The notes: a model not told the origin generated them from the letters alone. A stretch of DNA of 64,000 nt from an uncultured Clostridia bacterium (GCA_944340905.1 CALVLT010000004.1:1-64000); one strand, 5' to 3'; numbered from the stretch's first letter, positions 35,197-44,498 are shown. Program-made: numbers and translations.

Positions 35197-36885
35197 TCAC
35201 ATCTTCTCCGGCACGCCGATGCCGAGAAGGGTCAGGCCGTTTTTCAGGGTGGTGAGCGACGCTTGGGTGAGCGCCAGGCGGAAGGCGCGCGTGTCCCCCT
35301 CCGCCTGCATGATCTTGCATTCGAGATAAAACTTGTTGAACAGCTTTGCCACGTCCAGCAAGCAGCGCGAAATGAGGGACGGCTCATACTTTTCTGCCGC
35401 CTGTTCAACGGTTTCGGGGAAGAGCGCAAGCTGCTTGACAAGCTCGGATTCCGCCGCGCAGGGCGTGAATGCGGGCAGCTCTTCCACGGCGATGCCCTCC
35501 GCCTGCGCCTTTGCCAGCACGGATGCGGCGCGCGCACAGGTGTATTGCAGATAGACGCTCGTCTCGCCGTCGAAGTTGAGCGCGCGGTCATAGGAGAAGG
35601 TGATGTCCTTGATCTTGTTGTTGCACAGCGCGCCGAACGCCACCGCGCCCACGCCCACCAGCTCCGCCACCTCGTCCTTGTTTTCGAGCGCGGGGTTCTT
35701 CTCCTCGAGCACGGCGCGCGCCTTCTCGACGCAGCGGGAGATGACGTCCTCCAGCCAGACCACCTTGCCCTTGCGCGTGGACATGGCGCCGTCCTCCAAT
35801 GACACCATGCCGTAGGCGACGTGCACCAGGTCCTTCGCCCACTCCTTGCCCATGAGCTCCAGCACCTTGAACACCTGCCGGAAGTGCAGGTTCTGCTGAT
35901 AGGCGACGACGTACAGGCACTTATGGAAATGGTAGGTGTTCCAGCGGTAGATGGCGGCGGCAAGGTCGCGCGTGGCGTACAGCGAGGCGCCGTCCGAACG
36001 CAGAATGAGGCAGGGCGGCATGCCGTATGGCTCCAGATCGACGATCTGCGCCCCCTCGCTCTCCTTCAGAAGGCCCTTTTCGCGCAGCTCCTCGACGACG
36101 GGCGCCATCTTGTCGGTGTAAAAGCGCTCGCCCGCATAGCTGTCGAACGTGATATGCAGGCGGTCGTAGATGGTCTGCACATAGGCGAGCGTGAGGGACT
36201 TGAACCAGTTGAACAGCTCGTTCGCCTCCTTGTCGCCGCTCTCGATGAGGCGGAAGTATTCGCGCGCCTCGTGCTCCATCTCCTCGTCCGCCTCGTTGCT
36301 GAAGCGCACATACAAATCATTGATGGCGTGGATGCCCCCCTTTTCCACCTCCTCGCGGTTGCCCCACTTCTTGTACGCCGCAATGAGCTTGCCGAACTGC
36401 GTGCCGTAATCGCCCAGATGGTTGATACCCACCGCCCGATAGCCGAGGAAATTGAAGATGCGGTAGAGCGCCCCGCCGATGACGGTGGTGGAGAGATGCC
36501 CGATATGGAAGGGCTTGGCGATGTTGACGGAGGAGTAATCGATGCACACCACTCTGCCCGCGCCCACATCGGAAGCGCCGTAGCGCTCGCCCTCGCGCAG
36601 GATGCGCGCAAGCACCTGCCCTGCGAGCGCCGCCTTGTTCACCTTGAAATTGAGGTAGCCGTTGAGGGCGCTCACCTCCGCGATCACACCGTCGGGCGCG
36701 ATGGAGGCGGCAAGCTCCTGTGCGATGAGCACGGGGCTTTTGCGCATGACTTTGGCGAACCGGAAACAGGGGAGCGCATAGTCCCCCATCGCGGGATCGG
36801 GCGGAACGGCGAGCAGCGCGGCGATCTCCTCCGTGCTCACCCCCTCCGCGTTGATTTTTTCTGCAATGTAACGTTTGTAATCCAT
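35197..36885 (-). CDS. argS: arginyl-tRNA synthetase
   Basis: 562 aa. Class I motif HIGHLST (within NIAKPFHIGHLST), GDYGTQFGKL, and MSTRKGKVV as the KMSKS equivalent, with the DALR anticodon-binding domain at the C-terminus (DVAKLFNKFYLECKI ... ALTQASLTTLKNGLTLLGI in parts). ATG 36885 is used rather than a TTG at 36897. Confidence 0.97.
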   Translation of the reverse strand: MDYKRYIAEKINAEGVSTEEIAALLAVPPDPAMGDYALPCFRFAKVMRKSPVLIAQELAASIAPDGVIAEVSALNGYLNFKVNKAALAGQVLARILREGERYGASDVGAGRVVCIDYSSVNIAKPFHIGHLSTTVIGGALYRIFNFLGYRAVGINHLGDYGTQFGKLIAAYKKWGNREEVEKGGIHAINDLYVRFSNEADEEMEHEAREYFRLIESGDKEANELFNWFKSLTLAYVQTIYDRLHITFDSYAGERFYTDKMAPVVEELREKGLLKESEGAQIVDLEPYGMPPCLILRSDGASLYATRDLAAAIYRWNTYHFHKCLYVVAYQQNLHFRQVFKVLELMGKEWAKDLVHVAYGMVSLEDGAMSTRKGKVVWLEDVISRCVEKARAVLEEKNPALENKDEVAELVGVGAVAFGALCNNKIKDITFSYDRALNFDGETSVYLQYTCARAASVLAKAQAEGIAVEELPAFTPCAAESELVKQLALFPETVEQAAEKYEPSLISRCLLDVAKLFNKFYLECKIMQAEGDTRAFRLALTQASLTTLKNGLTLLGIGVPEKM

Positions 36886-36911
36886 AATTCGTTCCAAACT
36901 CTTTTTGCGTT

Positions 36912-36940
36912 ATTTTACCATAAATTTTTGCAAATGGCAA
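36912..36940 (-). promoter_or_regulatory. probable argS promoter
   Basis: TTGCCA (36935-36940), 17 bp, TAAAAT (36912-36917). Divergent from the ychF promoter. Confidence 0.55.
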
Positions 36941-36949
36941 ACGAAAGGT

Positions 36950-36978
36950 TTGCGCGAACCAAAGAAATAGGATATAAT
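36950..36978 (+). promoter_or_regulatory. ychF promoter
   Basis: TTGCGC (36950-36955), 17 bp, TATAAT (36973-36978). Confidence 0.65.
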
Positions 36979-37009
36979 AATACGGAAATCAGATCACGGA
37001 GCATTTTAC

Positions 37010-38110
37010 ATGAAACTCGGCGTCGTAGGACTGCCCAATGTGGGAAAATCCACCCTGTTCAACGCCATCACGCACGCGGGTGCGGATGCTGCCAACTACC
37101 CCTTCTGCACCATCGAACCCAATGTGGGCGTGGTCGCCGTGCCCGACGAGCGGCTGGACAAGCTTGCCGCCCTCTACAACAGCAAGAAAGTCACCCCCGC
37201 CGTCATCGAATTTGTGGACATCGCGGGCCTTGTCAAGGGCGCGAGCCACGGCGAGGGGCTGGGAAACAAGTTCCTCTCGCACATCCGCGAGGTGGACGCC
37301 ATCGTGCACGTCGTGCGCTGCTTTGAGGACGAGAACGTGACGCACGTGGAAAATTCCGTCGATCCCGTGCGCGACATCGAGACCATCAATCTGGAGCTGA
37401 TCCTCGCCGACATCGAGGCGGTGCAAAAGCGCATCGACCGCATCAAAAATGCGGCGCGCGGCGGCGCGGACAAGAACGCCGCGGCGGAATTTGCCTTCCT
37501 GCAAAAGCTGACGGCGCATCTGGAACAGGAAAAGCCCGCCCATTCCCTGCCCGTCACCGACGAGGAAAAGGAGATGCTGGACAATTTGTTCCTGCTCTCC
37601 GCCAAGCCCGTCATCTACTGCGCGAATATCTCGGAAAAGGACATGGGCGAGGGCGAGGAGGACATTCCCCTCGTGAAGAAAGTCAGGGATTACGCGGCGC
37701 AGCACAGCGCGCAGACCATTGTGGTGTGCGCCAAGACGGAGGAGGAACTCTCGCAGATGTCCCCCGAGGATCAGGCGGTCTTTTTAGAGGACTTCGGGTT
37801 GAAGGAGAGCGGGCTTTCCAAGCTGATCAGGGCGTCCTATTCGCTGTTGGGCCTCATCTCCTACCTGACGGCGGGCGAAAAGGAGACGCGCGCATGGACG
37901 ATCGTCAAGGGAACCAAGGCGCCGCAGGCGGCGGGCAAGATCCACACCGACTTTGAAAAGGGGTTCATCCGCGCCGAGGTCGTGGACTGGCAGACCCTTC
38001 TCGAGTGCGGCGGTCTTGCGGGCGCCCGCGAAAAGGGAAAGGTGCGCTCCGAAGGCAAGGACTACGTGATGAAGGACGGCGACGTGGTGCTCTTCCGTTT
38101 CAACGTGTGA
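37010..38110 (+). CDS. ychF: redox-regulated ATPase/GTPase YchF
   Basis: 366 aa. P-loop [12 protein letters not shown] (residues 7-18), [20 protein letters not shown] (G3/switch), later 'NISEKD' in the G4-like site (no NKxD, as usual in YchF), and a TGS domain at the C-terminus ([17 protein letters not shown]). GGAG lies eight nt before the ATG. Ribosome-associated stress ATPase of the Obg clade. Confidence 0.97.
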   Translation: MKLGVVGLPNVGKSTLFNAITHAGADAANYPFCTIEPNVGVVAVPDERLDKLAALYNSKKVTPAVIEFVDIAGLVKGASHGEGLGNKFLSHIREVDAIVHVVRCFEDENVTHVENSVDPVRDIETINLELILADIEAVQKRIDRIKNAARGGADKNAAAEFAFLQKLTAHLEQEKPAHSLPVTDEEKEMLDNLFLLSAKPVIYCANISEKDMGEGEEDIPLVKKVRDYAAQHSAQTIVVCAKTEEELSQMSPEDQAVFLEDFGLKESGLSKLIRASYSLLGLISYLTAGEKETRAWTIVKGTKAPQAAGKIHTDFEKGFIRAEVVDWQTLLECGGLAGAREKGKVRSEGKDYVMKDGDVVLFRFNV

Positions 38111-38145
38111 TCTGCTTTCATACACATATGCAGAAAACAGAATAT

Positions 38146-38180
38146 GGGCGGCGGTGCGCATTGCGCACCGCCGCCCCTTT
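38146..38180 (+). terminator. terminator of ychF
   Basis: 15-bp arms GGGCGGCGGTGCGCA / TGCGCACCGCCGCCC (38146-38160, 38162-38176), then CTTTG. Confidence 0.75.
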
Positions 38181-38224
38181 GTATATGTTTGCCGTCAGCA
38201 ACCGTTTCCCCTTGCTCAATTCAA

Positions 38225-38531
38225 TCAATTCTGAGATTTTGCTGCCCTCTCTATGCAAATCATCTGAAATATCTTGTGGATATACATTCTGCAGCACAGA
38301 AATACGATATATCCAAACAGACCTCCCGCCGCACCGATCAACAGGGCATACCATGCAAAACGATCGGTTTTAACCGAGAGATCGATACAGCAAACGATTT
38401 CCGCCAACAATATCAATACTCCGAAAAAAAATGCCGATAAGCGCGATCTGACGCGCCGGATCGATCAATCGCTCCATTCTCTCTTGTTCCTGCGCAGATA
38501 ACTCCGCCATTATCCATTTCGTTATGTTCAT
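38225..38531 (-). pseudogene. small two-helix membrane protein interrupted by a 1-nt homopolymer frameshift
   Basis: From ATG 38531 (GGAG eight nt upstream) the frame reads MNITKWIMAELSAQEQERM ... RQIALIGIFF, then reaches a run of eight T (38424-38431). With seven T it would continue GVLILLAEIVCCIDLSVKT ... AWYALLIGAAGGLFGYIVFL ... AAKSQN to the stop at 38225, a ~101-aa protein with two transmembrane helices. As given it is frameshifted: sequencing/assembly indel, real mutation or slippage site cannot be told apart. Divergent from an XRE gene with palindromic operators. Confidence 0.65.
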
Positions 38532-38546
38532 TGCCTTTTCTCCAAA

Positions 38547-38565
38547 ATATCCCAAATCGGGATAT
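38547..38565. promoter_or_regulatory. palindrome ATATCCC/GGGATAT
   Basis: Arms ATATCCC and GGGATAT with AAATC between, in the divergent intergenic region, overlapping the 5' end of the small membrane gene's leader. Confidence 0.5.
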
Positions 38566-38567
38566 AT

Positions 38568-38592
38568 TGATTATACCATATTGGTATAATCA
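38568..38592. promoter_or_regulatory. 11-bp-arm palindrome containing both divergent -10 elements
   Basis: Arms TGATTATACCA (38568-38578) and TGGTATAATCA (38582-38592) are exact reverse complements with TAT between. Each arm holds a TATAAT for one direction, so a protein bound here would block both promoters. Confidence 0.7.
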
Positions 38593-38598
38593 TGTCAA
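38570..38598 (-). promoter_or_regulatory. consensus promoter of the small membrane gene
   Basis: TTGACA (38593-38598), 17 bp, TATAAT (38570-38575). Confidence 0.8.
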
Positions 38599-38607
38599 GA
38601 GGAATGT

Positions 38608-38826
38608 ATGAGATTGCGGGAATTGCGTCGGCAGCGGCATCTTTCACAGTTGAAAGTTGCGATGGATCTGAATATGAACCAGAACAGCATCAGCCGCTAC
38701 GAAACGGGAGAGCGCGAGGCGGACTATGCGACACTCATCAAATTTGCCGACTATTTCCACGTGTCCGTCGATTATCTGTTGGAACACACGGACGACCCCA
38801 CCCCTTATCCGAAAAATACGACCTGA
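38608..38826 (+). CDS. minimal XRE-family regulator
   Basis: 72 aa; essentially an HTH_3 domain alone (LRELRRQRHLSQLKVAMDL ... SISRYETGEREADYATLIKFA). AGAGG is five nt before the ATG. Its -10 TATAAT (38585-38590) sits in the shared palindrome, so it probably represses itself and the divergent membrane gene. Confidence 0.85.
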   Translation: MRLRELRRQRHLSQLKVAMDLNMNQNSISRYETGEREADYATLIKFADYFHVSVDYLLEHTDDPTPYPKNTT

Positions 38827-38849
38827 ACAGGCCGTATTTTTGATCGTGT

Positions 38850-39500
38850 TCTCCTGCCTGTAAGACAACTATTCGTTTCGCTTTGAATGACGGCAGCGAG
38901 CGTGAGAAACCGTCATAACTTCGCGCTGCGCGCTCGTGTGCCGCCTGCGGCGGCGAGCAGAGCGGAACGAAGTGGAGCGAAGAATCCCCCTTACGTCGTC
39001 TTACAGGCAACAGAACACGGAAAAGCCTCCCTCTCCGAGGGAGGTGCCGAGCGTATGCGAGGCGGAAGGAGTATTCCCCCCCGACGCTGCGCGCCACCCC
39101 CCTTAAAGCCCTACGGGCGTTAAGGGGGCAAGCCCCTCATCCGTCAGGCTCGCAAGCTCGCCTGACACCTTCCCCCGAGGGGGAAGGCTACTCCTTCAGT
39201 CACCTTCGGTGACAGCTCCCTCACAGAGGGAGCCTTTTTTGTGCACGTTCCCTCATTTAGAGCGGAATAAACGTGATTCCGCAGCACTCGCAAAAAAGAT
39301 TTGCTTGCAAAGATTTTTTGCGAAAAGGAGCGGCGGGCGCTTCAGGCAAGGTGTTTGGCGTAGCCAAATACCTGCAAAACCCGCCCTGCCGCGACGCAGA
39401 ATCCCCCATACATTGTCTTACGGGCAAAATACCTAAGCCTTCCCCTTGGGGGGAAGGTGGACGCGCAGCGGACGAATGAGGGGGCGAGAGCGGGAAGTTA
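38850..39500. repeat. intergenic repeat island 4
   Basis: Gene-free. It contains TAAGACAACTATTCG (38862), GTGTGCCGCCTGCGGCGGCG (38936), the inverse of the TAAGACGACGTAAGGGGG module (38985, 39401), CCCCCTTAAAGCCCTACGGG (39100), CCTTCCCCCGAGGGGGAAGG (39162), the ACTCCTTCAGTCACCTTCGG segment (39190), and an inverted copy (39266-39330) of the 55-nt AT-rich module of island 1. Confidence 0.8.
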
Positions 39501-39557
39501 ATACAATCGAAAAGCAACCGTAATGATGTACGGTTGCTTTTTGATATGTCGCCCTGC

Positions 39558-40484
39558 TTACTCCTTCTTGCCGCGATTTTTCGTAATAAAGTCAAACCAG
39601 CGCTCCTGACCCTTTGAGAATCCAATGTGAAAAGCAAATACCACGCAACGACCGATCACAAAAATCATTGCCATGAAAATGAGATATAAAATAGCTGATT
39701 CTCCAAAAACAGTTTCCGGCTCCAACTCCTTCAGAACGAGATAACTTGCAAAATCCCGCATTAAAAATCCGGATAATACGGCAAATGCAATCCACAATAC
39801 AAATTGTACAACAAGGCCTGTAACGAGCATGCCTGTTTTTTGGGGACACGCCGCCAGATATGCCATAGAAACCGAATCATTGAACTGCGTCATTTCTTTA
39901 TCGGGAATGTCCTTCCTTTGACGGTTGGCCTTACTGATTTCGGCAAGCATATCCTCCGCAGGGATTTTTGTGCGGCGCAGCCAAATGGCACCCATTTTCC
40001 AACGGACCACATTCTGAAGCTGATCGAATACCGTGATGTCGCCTGCCAGAATAAGTCCGATCGCACCCAGCACGGCGAGCGTGCTCTGTGTTTTCTGAGC
40101 CGTAAAGATTTTTTCAACTTCCGTTGTTCCCGTCCAAGAAAAATAGACAATGAGCGCCGCCACGAGCAGAACAGAACCCAAAGCGAACAAACTCCATTTG
40201 CCGATCGCGATCGTCCTGTTCATGATCTGCGCTTTGGGGTCCTTGCGCAGCCAAAGCGCATAAGGGGTAACGGAGGCGTCCGCTTGAGGCGCCACGGGAG
40301 ACTGCTCTGCTGTCTCACGGTTCGGCATCGCGGAGAAACTGTACCCGCATGACGGGCACGCCGTCACGTTGTCCGCTAAAATCTTTCCGCAGTCGGGACA
40401 TACGCGAAAACGGTATCCGCAATGCACGCATACCTGTGCTTTGTCTGAAACCTGCCCGCCGCACTCAGGACACTGTATGATCAT
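39558..40484 (-). CDS. double zinc-ribbon membrane protein
   Basis: About 308 aa. Two N-terminal zinc ribbons: CPECGGQ ... CVHCGY and CPDCGK ... CPSCGY (about residues 5-50). Helices follow near ~95-118, ~135-155, ~220-243 and ~262-287. GGGAGG fits ATG 40484 better than ATG 40490 (8 vs 2 nt). Divergent from an XRE regulator and covered by palindromes. Zn-ribbon plus membrane helices is a common uncharacterised envelope-protein design in Firmicutes. Confidence 0.75.
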   Translation of the reverse strand: MIIQCPECGGQVSDKAQVCVHCGYRFRVCPDCGKILADNVTACPSCGYSFSAMPNRETAEQSPVAPQADASVTPYALWLRKDPKAQIMNRTIAIGKWSLFALGSVLLVAALIVYFSWTGTTEVEKIFTAQKTQSTLAVLGAIGLILAGDITVFDQLQNVVRWKMGAIWLRRTKIPAEDMLAEISKANRQRKDIPDKEMTQFNDSVSMAYLAACPQKTGMLVTGLVVQFVLWIAFAVLSGFLMRDFASYLVLKELEPETVFGESAILYLIFMAMIFVIGRCVVFAFHIGFSKGQERWFDFITKNRGKKE

Positions 40485-40516
40485 GCTCATATCCTCCCTT
40501 CATGGCAATTCCGTAC

Positions 40517-40539
40517 ATACTATCACGCATTGATAGTAT
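40517..40539. promoter_or_regulatory. palindromic operator ATACTATCA/TGATAGTAT
   Basis: 9-bp perfect arms (40517-40525, 40531-40539), CGCAT spacer. It lies in the leader of the zinc-ribbon gene, downstream of its promoter. A second imperfect pair ATTGCTGTA/TACAGTAAT spans about 40544-40571. Confidence 0.65.
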
Positions 40540-40559
40540 TTTTATTGCTGTACTTTAAA

Positions 40560-40588
40560 ATAATACAGTAATTTTTTTGATTTGTCAA
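40560..40588 (-). promoter_or_regulatory. promoter of the zinc-ribbon gene
   Basis: TTGACA (40583-40588), 17 bp, TATTAT (40560-40565). Confidence 0.7.
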
Positions 40589-40641
40589 TGATTTTAGAAA
40601 GAAAAATAGTATATTTCAGAAAATAAATTGCGGAGCGAATC

Positions 40642-40959
40642 ATGAAACTGAAAATCAAAGAACTACGCGAGGAACTGCAGATGACACAAAAAGAACTTGC
40701 CGAGCGTATTTCGAGCGCACAACGCAACGTAAGCAACTGGGAGCTTGGCGTGAGCGAGCCTGACCTTGATACGATACGGCAGTTGCGGGATATTTTCGGC
40801 GTTTCTTTTGAAGAATTATTCGGGCTTTCGGATAGTGTGCAACAGGAACAATATGCACCCATAGATCGGGCGATCCTGCGCCGTGTCAGACAGCTGAAGG
40901 ATTCGCAAAAACAAGCACTGCTGCAATTCCTCAATACACTTGACCCAACCGAGCAGTGA
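40642..40959 (+). CDS. XRE-family regulator
   Basis: 105 aa. HTH_3 (MKLKIKELREELQMTQKELA ... RNVSNWELGVSEPD), then a short helical tail (DSQKQALLQFLNTL). Divergent from the zinc-ribbon membrane gene; likely its repressor through the ATACTATCA palindrome. Third divergent XRE module within 9 kb. Confidence 0.88.
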   Translation: MKLKIKELREELQMTQKELAERISSAQRNVSNWELGVSEPDLDTIRQLRDIFGVSFEELFGLSDSVQQEQYAPIDRAILRRVRQLKDSQKQALLQFLNTLDPTEQ

Positions 40960-40973
40960 TATATCATGTTCTG

Positions 40974-41017
40974 AATATGCGAACGGGAGAGCCTGTCAGC
41001 TCTCCCGTTCGCATATT
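40974..41017. terminator. bidirectional terminator between convergent XRE and MFS genes
   Basis: 19-bp perfect stem (40974-40992 with 40999-41017), CTGTCA loop, followed on plus by GTTTTC. Confidence 0.85.
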
Positions 41018-41026
41018 GTTTTCATG

Positions 41027-42208
41027 TCAGGTTTGCGTTTCTTCCCCGTTTCGGCTGGATTTTTTCCGTGCGCGGTTGAGCAGTTCCGTCATGCAGAATA
41101 AAAAGATGCCGAACAGCGCCAGCCACAGCGGCATGAGCGCAATGTCCGCATACTGCGCGATCAGCCCGAACAGGGGCGGCATGAAGGTGGTGCCGATATA
41201 GGCGAACGCCATCTCCACGCCGATGACCGCCTGCGAATTTTCCGCGCCGAAGTTGGCGGGCGTGGAGTGGATGATGGCGGGATAGATGGGCGCGCAGCCG
41301 AACCCGATGACGAGAAAGCCCGCGATGCTCACGCCGTACGTTTGCACGGGCAGCGCCAGCAAAGCGATGCCCGCGGCGATGATGCAGACGCCGATGCGGA
41401 TGAGCCGCGCATCCCCCAGCTTTTCGGAGACGAACCCGCTCACGAGCCGCCCCGCCGTGATGCCGATATAGAAGAGCGAGCCGAGCATGGCGGCAATTTC
41501 CGTGCTCACCCCCTTGGATTCGGTGAAGTAGCTGCTTGCCCACTGCATGGAAGTCGCCTCGAGCGCCGAATAGCAGAAGAAGGCGATGAGGATGAACCAC
41601 ACCCCCTTCAGGCGCAGCGTCTGCGGCAGCGTGAGCGGCTTGGCTGCCGCCTCCTGCTGCGTGCGCCTGCCCCAGAGCTGCAGGCTGAGGAGCAGGACCG
41701 CGCACAGTCCGAACTGGATATAGGAGACGACGGAATAGCCGCCCCGCCAGCCCGCATCCCCCGTGAGGCAGGCGCCCATGATGAAGGGGCTGACGAGCGC
41801 GCCGAGTCCCCAGAAACAGTGCAGCCAGCTCATGTGGCGCGCCTTGTAGTGCAGCGCCACGTAGTTGTTGAGCGCCGCGTCCACGCTGCCCGCCCCCAGC
41901 CCGTAGGGCACGGCAAGGACGCACAAAAGCCAGAACGTGCGCGCAAAAGAGAACCCGAGCATGGCGCCCGCCGTAAGCAGAACGCTGATAAAGGTGACAA
42001 GCCCCGTTCCCAATTTGCGCGTAAGGAAATCGGATAAAAGGCTGGAGACCACCGTGCCCGCCGCGATGATCATGGAGACGAGTCCCATGGCGGAGAGCGG
42101 CGCGCCAAGTTCGGGCTGCATGGCGGGCCAGCCCGAACCGAGCAGGGAATCGGGAAGGCCCAGGCTGATAAACGCAAGATAGATGATCGCAAGTAAAAGC
42201 GACGCCAT
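41027..42208 (-). CDS. MFS transporter (sugar/proton symporter-like)
   Basis: 393 aa, about 12 helices. LPDSLLGSGWPAM near the N-terminus and SDFLTRKLG in loop 2-3 match FucP/GlcP-like MFS symporters. It is the last gene of the galT-galK-MBL-aga operon and separated from aga by a terminator-like hairpin. An alpha-galactoside or galactose role is inference from context. Confidence 0.82.
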   Translation of the reverse strand: MASLLLAIIYLAFISLGLPDSLLGSGWPAMQPELGAPLSAMGLVSMIIAAGTVVSSLLSDFLTRKLGTGLVTFISVLLTAGAMLGFSFARTFWLLCVLAVPYGLGAGSVDAALNNYVALHYKARHMSWLHCFWGLGALVSPFIMGACLTGDAGWRGGYSVVSYIQFGLCAVLLLSLQLWGRRTQQEAAAKPLTLPQTLRLKGVWFILIAFFCYSALEATSMQWASSYFTESKGVSTEIAAMLGSLFYIGITAGRLVSGFVSEKLGDARLIRIGVCIIAAGIALLALPVQTYGVSIAGFLVIGFGCAPIYPAIIHSTPANFGAENSQAVIGVEMAFAYIGTTFMPPLFGLIAQYADIALMPLWLALFGIFLFCMTELLNRARKKSSRNGEETQT

Positions 42209-42263
42209 ACAAAAACCTCAGAAAAACAGCAGAAAACAGTTGTCCTATCCTACCATTTCCCCA

Positions 42264-42303
42264 CAAAAAAAGCAAGGAAAAACGCGGCGTTTTTCCCTGC
42301 TTT
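42264..42303 (-). terminator. hairpin between aga and the MFS gene
   Basis: Arms GCAGGGAAAAACGC / GCGTTTTTCCTTGC on the minus strand followed by TTTTTTTG. Read-through would be needed for the MFS gene, so it may be transcribed at a lower level than aga. Confidence 0.7.
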
Positions 42304-42309
42304 TTTGAT

Positions 42310-44481
42310 TTATTTTTCTTCCGTGAGCAAGATCAGGCGATGGGAAAATTCCTGCTGCCAATACCGGGAGAGGTTCAGCCCGATGCGCATATAATATTCG
42401 CCCGTGTGCACCTGTTCGTCCAGCGTATTGCGGTAGCGCTTTTTTTCGTCCAGCCCCTTCAGGCGGACAAAGCGGAACACGTCCTGCTCCTTGAGCTTGT
42501 TCATGAACAAGACAAGCGACGCGCCCCTGTCCGCCGAGACGCACTGCATGCACATGTAGTTGCCCTCATGCGGGGCGCACAGATGGTAGAGCGTGCCGTT
42601 CGCAATGACGTCGCGGTGGTATTTGCGGTAAATATCCGCCGCCGCGGCAAGTTCCTTCATCTCCTCCGGCGTGAGGAGATTAGGATTCATTTCATAGCCG
42701 TAGGTGCCGAAGAGCGCGAGCGCCGCCTTGGCGGAATAAGACGCCACCCTGCTGTCATTCACGTGCGAGCCGATGCACGAGAGCGGATAACCCAACGACG
42801 TGTTGAACTGGATATCGATGCGCTGCGCGGGGTCGGACTCGTCCGAGCACCAGATCTGCGGGCAATAGTACAGGGTGCCCATGTCGAACCTGCCGCCGCC
42901 CGAGGCGCAGCCCTCGAACATGATATGGGGATATTCGCTCGTAAGACGGCCGAGAAGCGCATAATATCCCAGCACGAGGCGATGGTAGACCTCTCCCTGC
43001 CGTTCAGGGGGCAAGGCCTGCGAAATGTGTTCGCTGACGATACGGTTGTAATCCCACTTGATGTAGTCGACGGGATATTCGTCGAGGAAGGCCTTCATCT
43101 GCGCATAGAGATTCCCGACCACGTCGTCGTTCGCAAAATCGAGATGCAGCTGATGCCGCGAGAGCGAGAGCTCCGGATCCCCCCAGCCGAGCGCATATTC
43201 GGGATGCGCGCGGAACAGGTCGCTGTCGGGATTGATCATTTCCGGCTCGAACCAGATACCGAATCTGAGTCCGCGGTCGCGGCAGTGCGCCATGACGCGG
43301 TGAAGGTCGATCTTCTCCCTGTTGACCGTCCAGTCGCCCAACCCTGCGCAGTCTGTATTGCGCGCGCCGAACCAGCCGTCGTCCAGCACGAAGAGCTCCG
43401 TCCCGATCTTGCAGGCGTCGTCGATGTACGACAGGATCAGATCGGTATCAAAGTCGAAATAGCAGCCCTCCCACGAATTGAACAGCACGGGCTTATAGTC
43501 GCGGTCCGCCGCATACGTCATCAGGTTTTCGCGGATGAAGCGATGGAAGGTCTGCGACATTTTGTCCGTTCCCTGCGCCGAATAGGCGATGACTGCCTGC
43601 GGCGTTGCAAAGCGTTCGCCGGGAGCAAGCTGCCACTCGAAGTCCTCGTCGTTGATGCCGTAAGTGATGTGCAGCCAGCCCAGGAAATGCTTGCAGATGC
43701 GAAACTTGAAATTGCCGCTGTAGATCAGGTTGAACCCGATGACCTCGCCGTGATCGGCCGCGGCGTCCCCCTCTTTGAGATAGACGAAGGGATTTGCCTC
43801 CGCCGAGGAGCGCCCGAGATTGGAGGAGACCTCCTGCACGCCGTCCGGAACGGGATTTTCGGCATAGTCGCGCTCTTTTGCCCAGCGGCCGTGGAAGTGC
43901 ACAAGGTCGTAATCCATGTGCGGAAGATCGAGCTGCATGGACATGGCGCGCGTCAGGCGCACCTTCTTCCTGCCGATATTTTCAAAGCGGAAGCTCTTGA
44001 CGAGCACGTCCTTGTCCGCAAAAATGGTCAGATACAGATGTGCGCGCACACGCAGCCGCTTGTCCTCGAGCACGATGTCCGCCGTTTCGCATGCCCCGTG
44101 TGCATGGGGAAGCCCCTCCGGTTCGGGAGCACCCTTGACGATCTTGTGGCGGCAATAGCGGAAATCCGTGACAAAGGAACCCGAGGCGTCCCGCACGATG
44201 ACGGGCGCGCCGCGCTTGTCGGACCGCCCGTGCGGAGAGATCTCCAGCGGGGCGTCCGCCCTGTAATTGTCCGCGAACGTGCGCTCCTTCCCCGTCGCCA
44301 TGTCGTAATAGGACAGGGCGCCCTGCCCCTTGCCCCTTGTGCTGAGGAGGTCGGTGTAGTCCGAAAGACGCTTCCCGAAATACAACGTCTCAAGATAACC
44401 CGCATCATTGATATAGACGGCATAGCCGATGCTGCCGTTATCCAGCGAAAGAATGCGCTCCTGTCTGAAATAACGTATCAT
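42310..44481 (-). CDS. aga: alpha-galactosidase (GH36)
   Basis: 723 aa, the length of AgaA/RafA-type enzymes. Blocks: VLFNSWEGCYFDFD, FVLDDGWFGARN, GIWFEPEMINPDSDL, VDYIKWDYNR (catalytic nucleophile Asp), FEGCASGGGRFDMG, and CSDESDPAQRIDIQ (acid/base Asp). No signal peptide, so it acts on imported raffinose- or melibiose-type sugars and feeds galactose to galK. Confidence 0.95.
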   Translation of the reverse strand: MIRYFRQERILSLDNGSIGYAVYINDAGYLETLYFGKRLSDYTDLLSTRGKGQGALSYYDMATGKERTFADNYRADAPLEISPHGRSDKRGAPVIVRDASGSFVTDFRYCRHKIVKGAPEPEGLPHAHGACETADIVLEDKRLRVRAHLYLTIFADKDVLVKSFRFENIGRKKVRLTRAMSMQLDLPHMDYDLVHFHGRWAKERDYAENPVPDGVQEVSSNLGRSSAEANPFVYLKEGDAAADHGEVIGFNLIYSGNFKFRICKHFLGWLHITYGINDEDFEWQLAPGERFATPQAVIAYSAQGTDKMSQTFHRFIRENLMTYAADRDYKPVLFNSWEGCYFDFDTDLILSYIDDACKIGTELFVLDDGWFGARNTDCAGLGDWTVNREKIDLHRVMAHCRDRGLRFGIWFEPEMINPDSDLFRAHPEYALGWGDPELSLSRHQLHLDFANDDVVGNLYAQMKAFLDEYPVDYIKWDYNRIVSEHISQALPPERQGEVYHRLVLGYYALLGRLTSEYPHIMFEGCASGGGRFDMGTLYYCPQIWCSDESDPAQRIDIQFNTSLGYPLSCIGSHVNDSRVASYSAKAALALFGTYGYEMNPNLLTPEEMKELAAAADIYRKYHRDVIANGTLYHLCAPHEGNYMCMQCVSADRGASLVLFMNKLKEQDVFRFVRLKGLDEKKRYRNTLDEQVHTGEYYMRIGLNLSRYWQQEFSHRLILLTEEK

Positions 44482-44498
44482 GTTTTCCCTACTTAGTA

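Noticed and set aside
38118..38354. Small minus-strand frame overlapping the ychF terminator
   Set aside because: Runs through a terminator hairpin, has no start context, and clashes with the better-supported frameshifted membrane gene.
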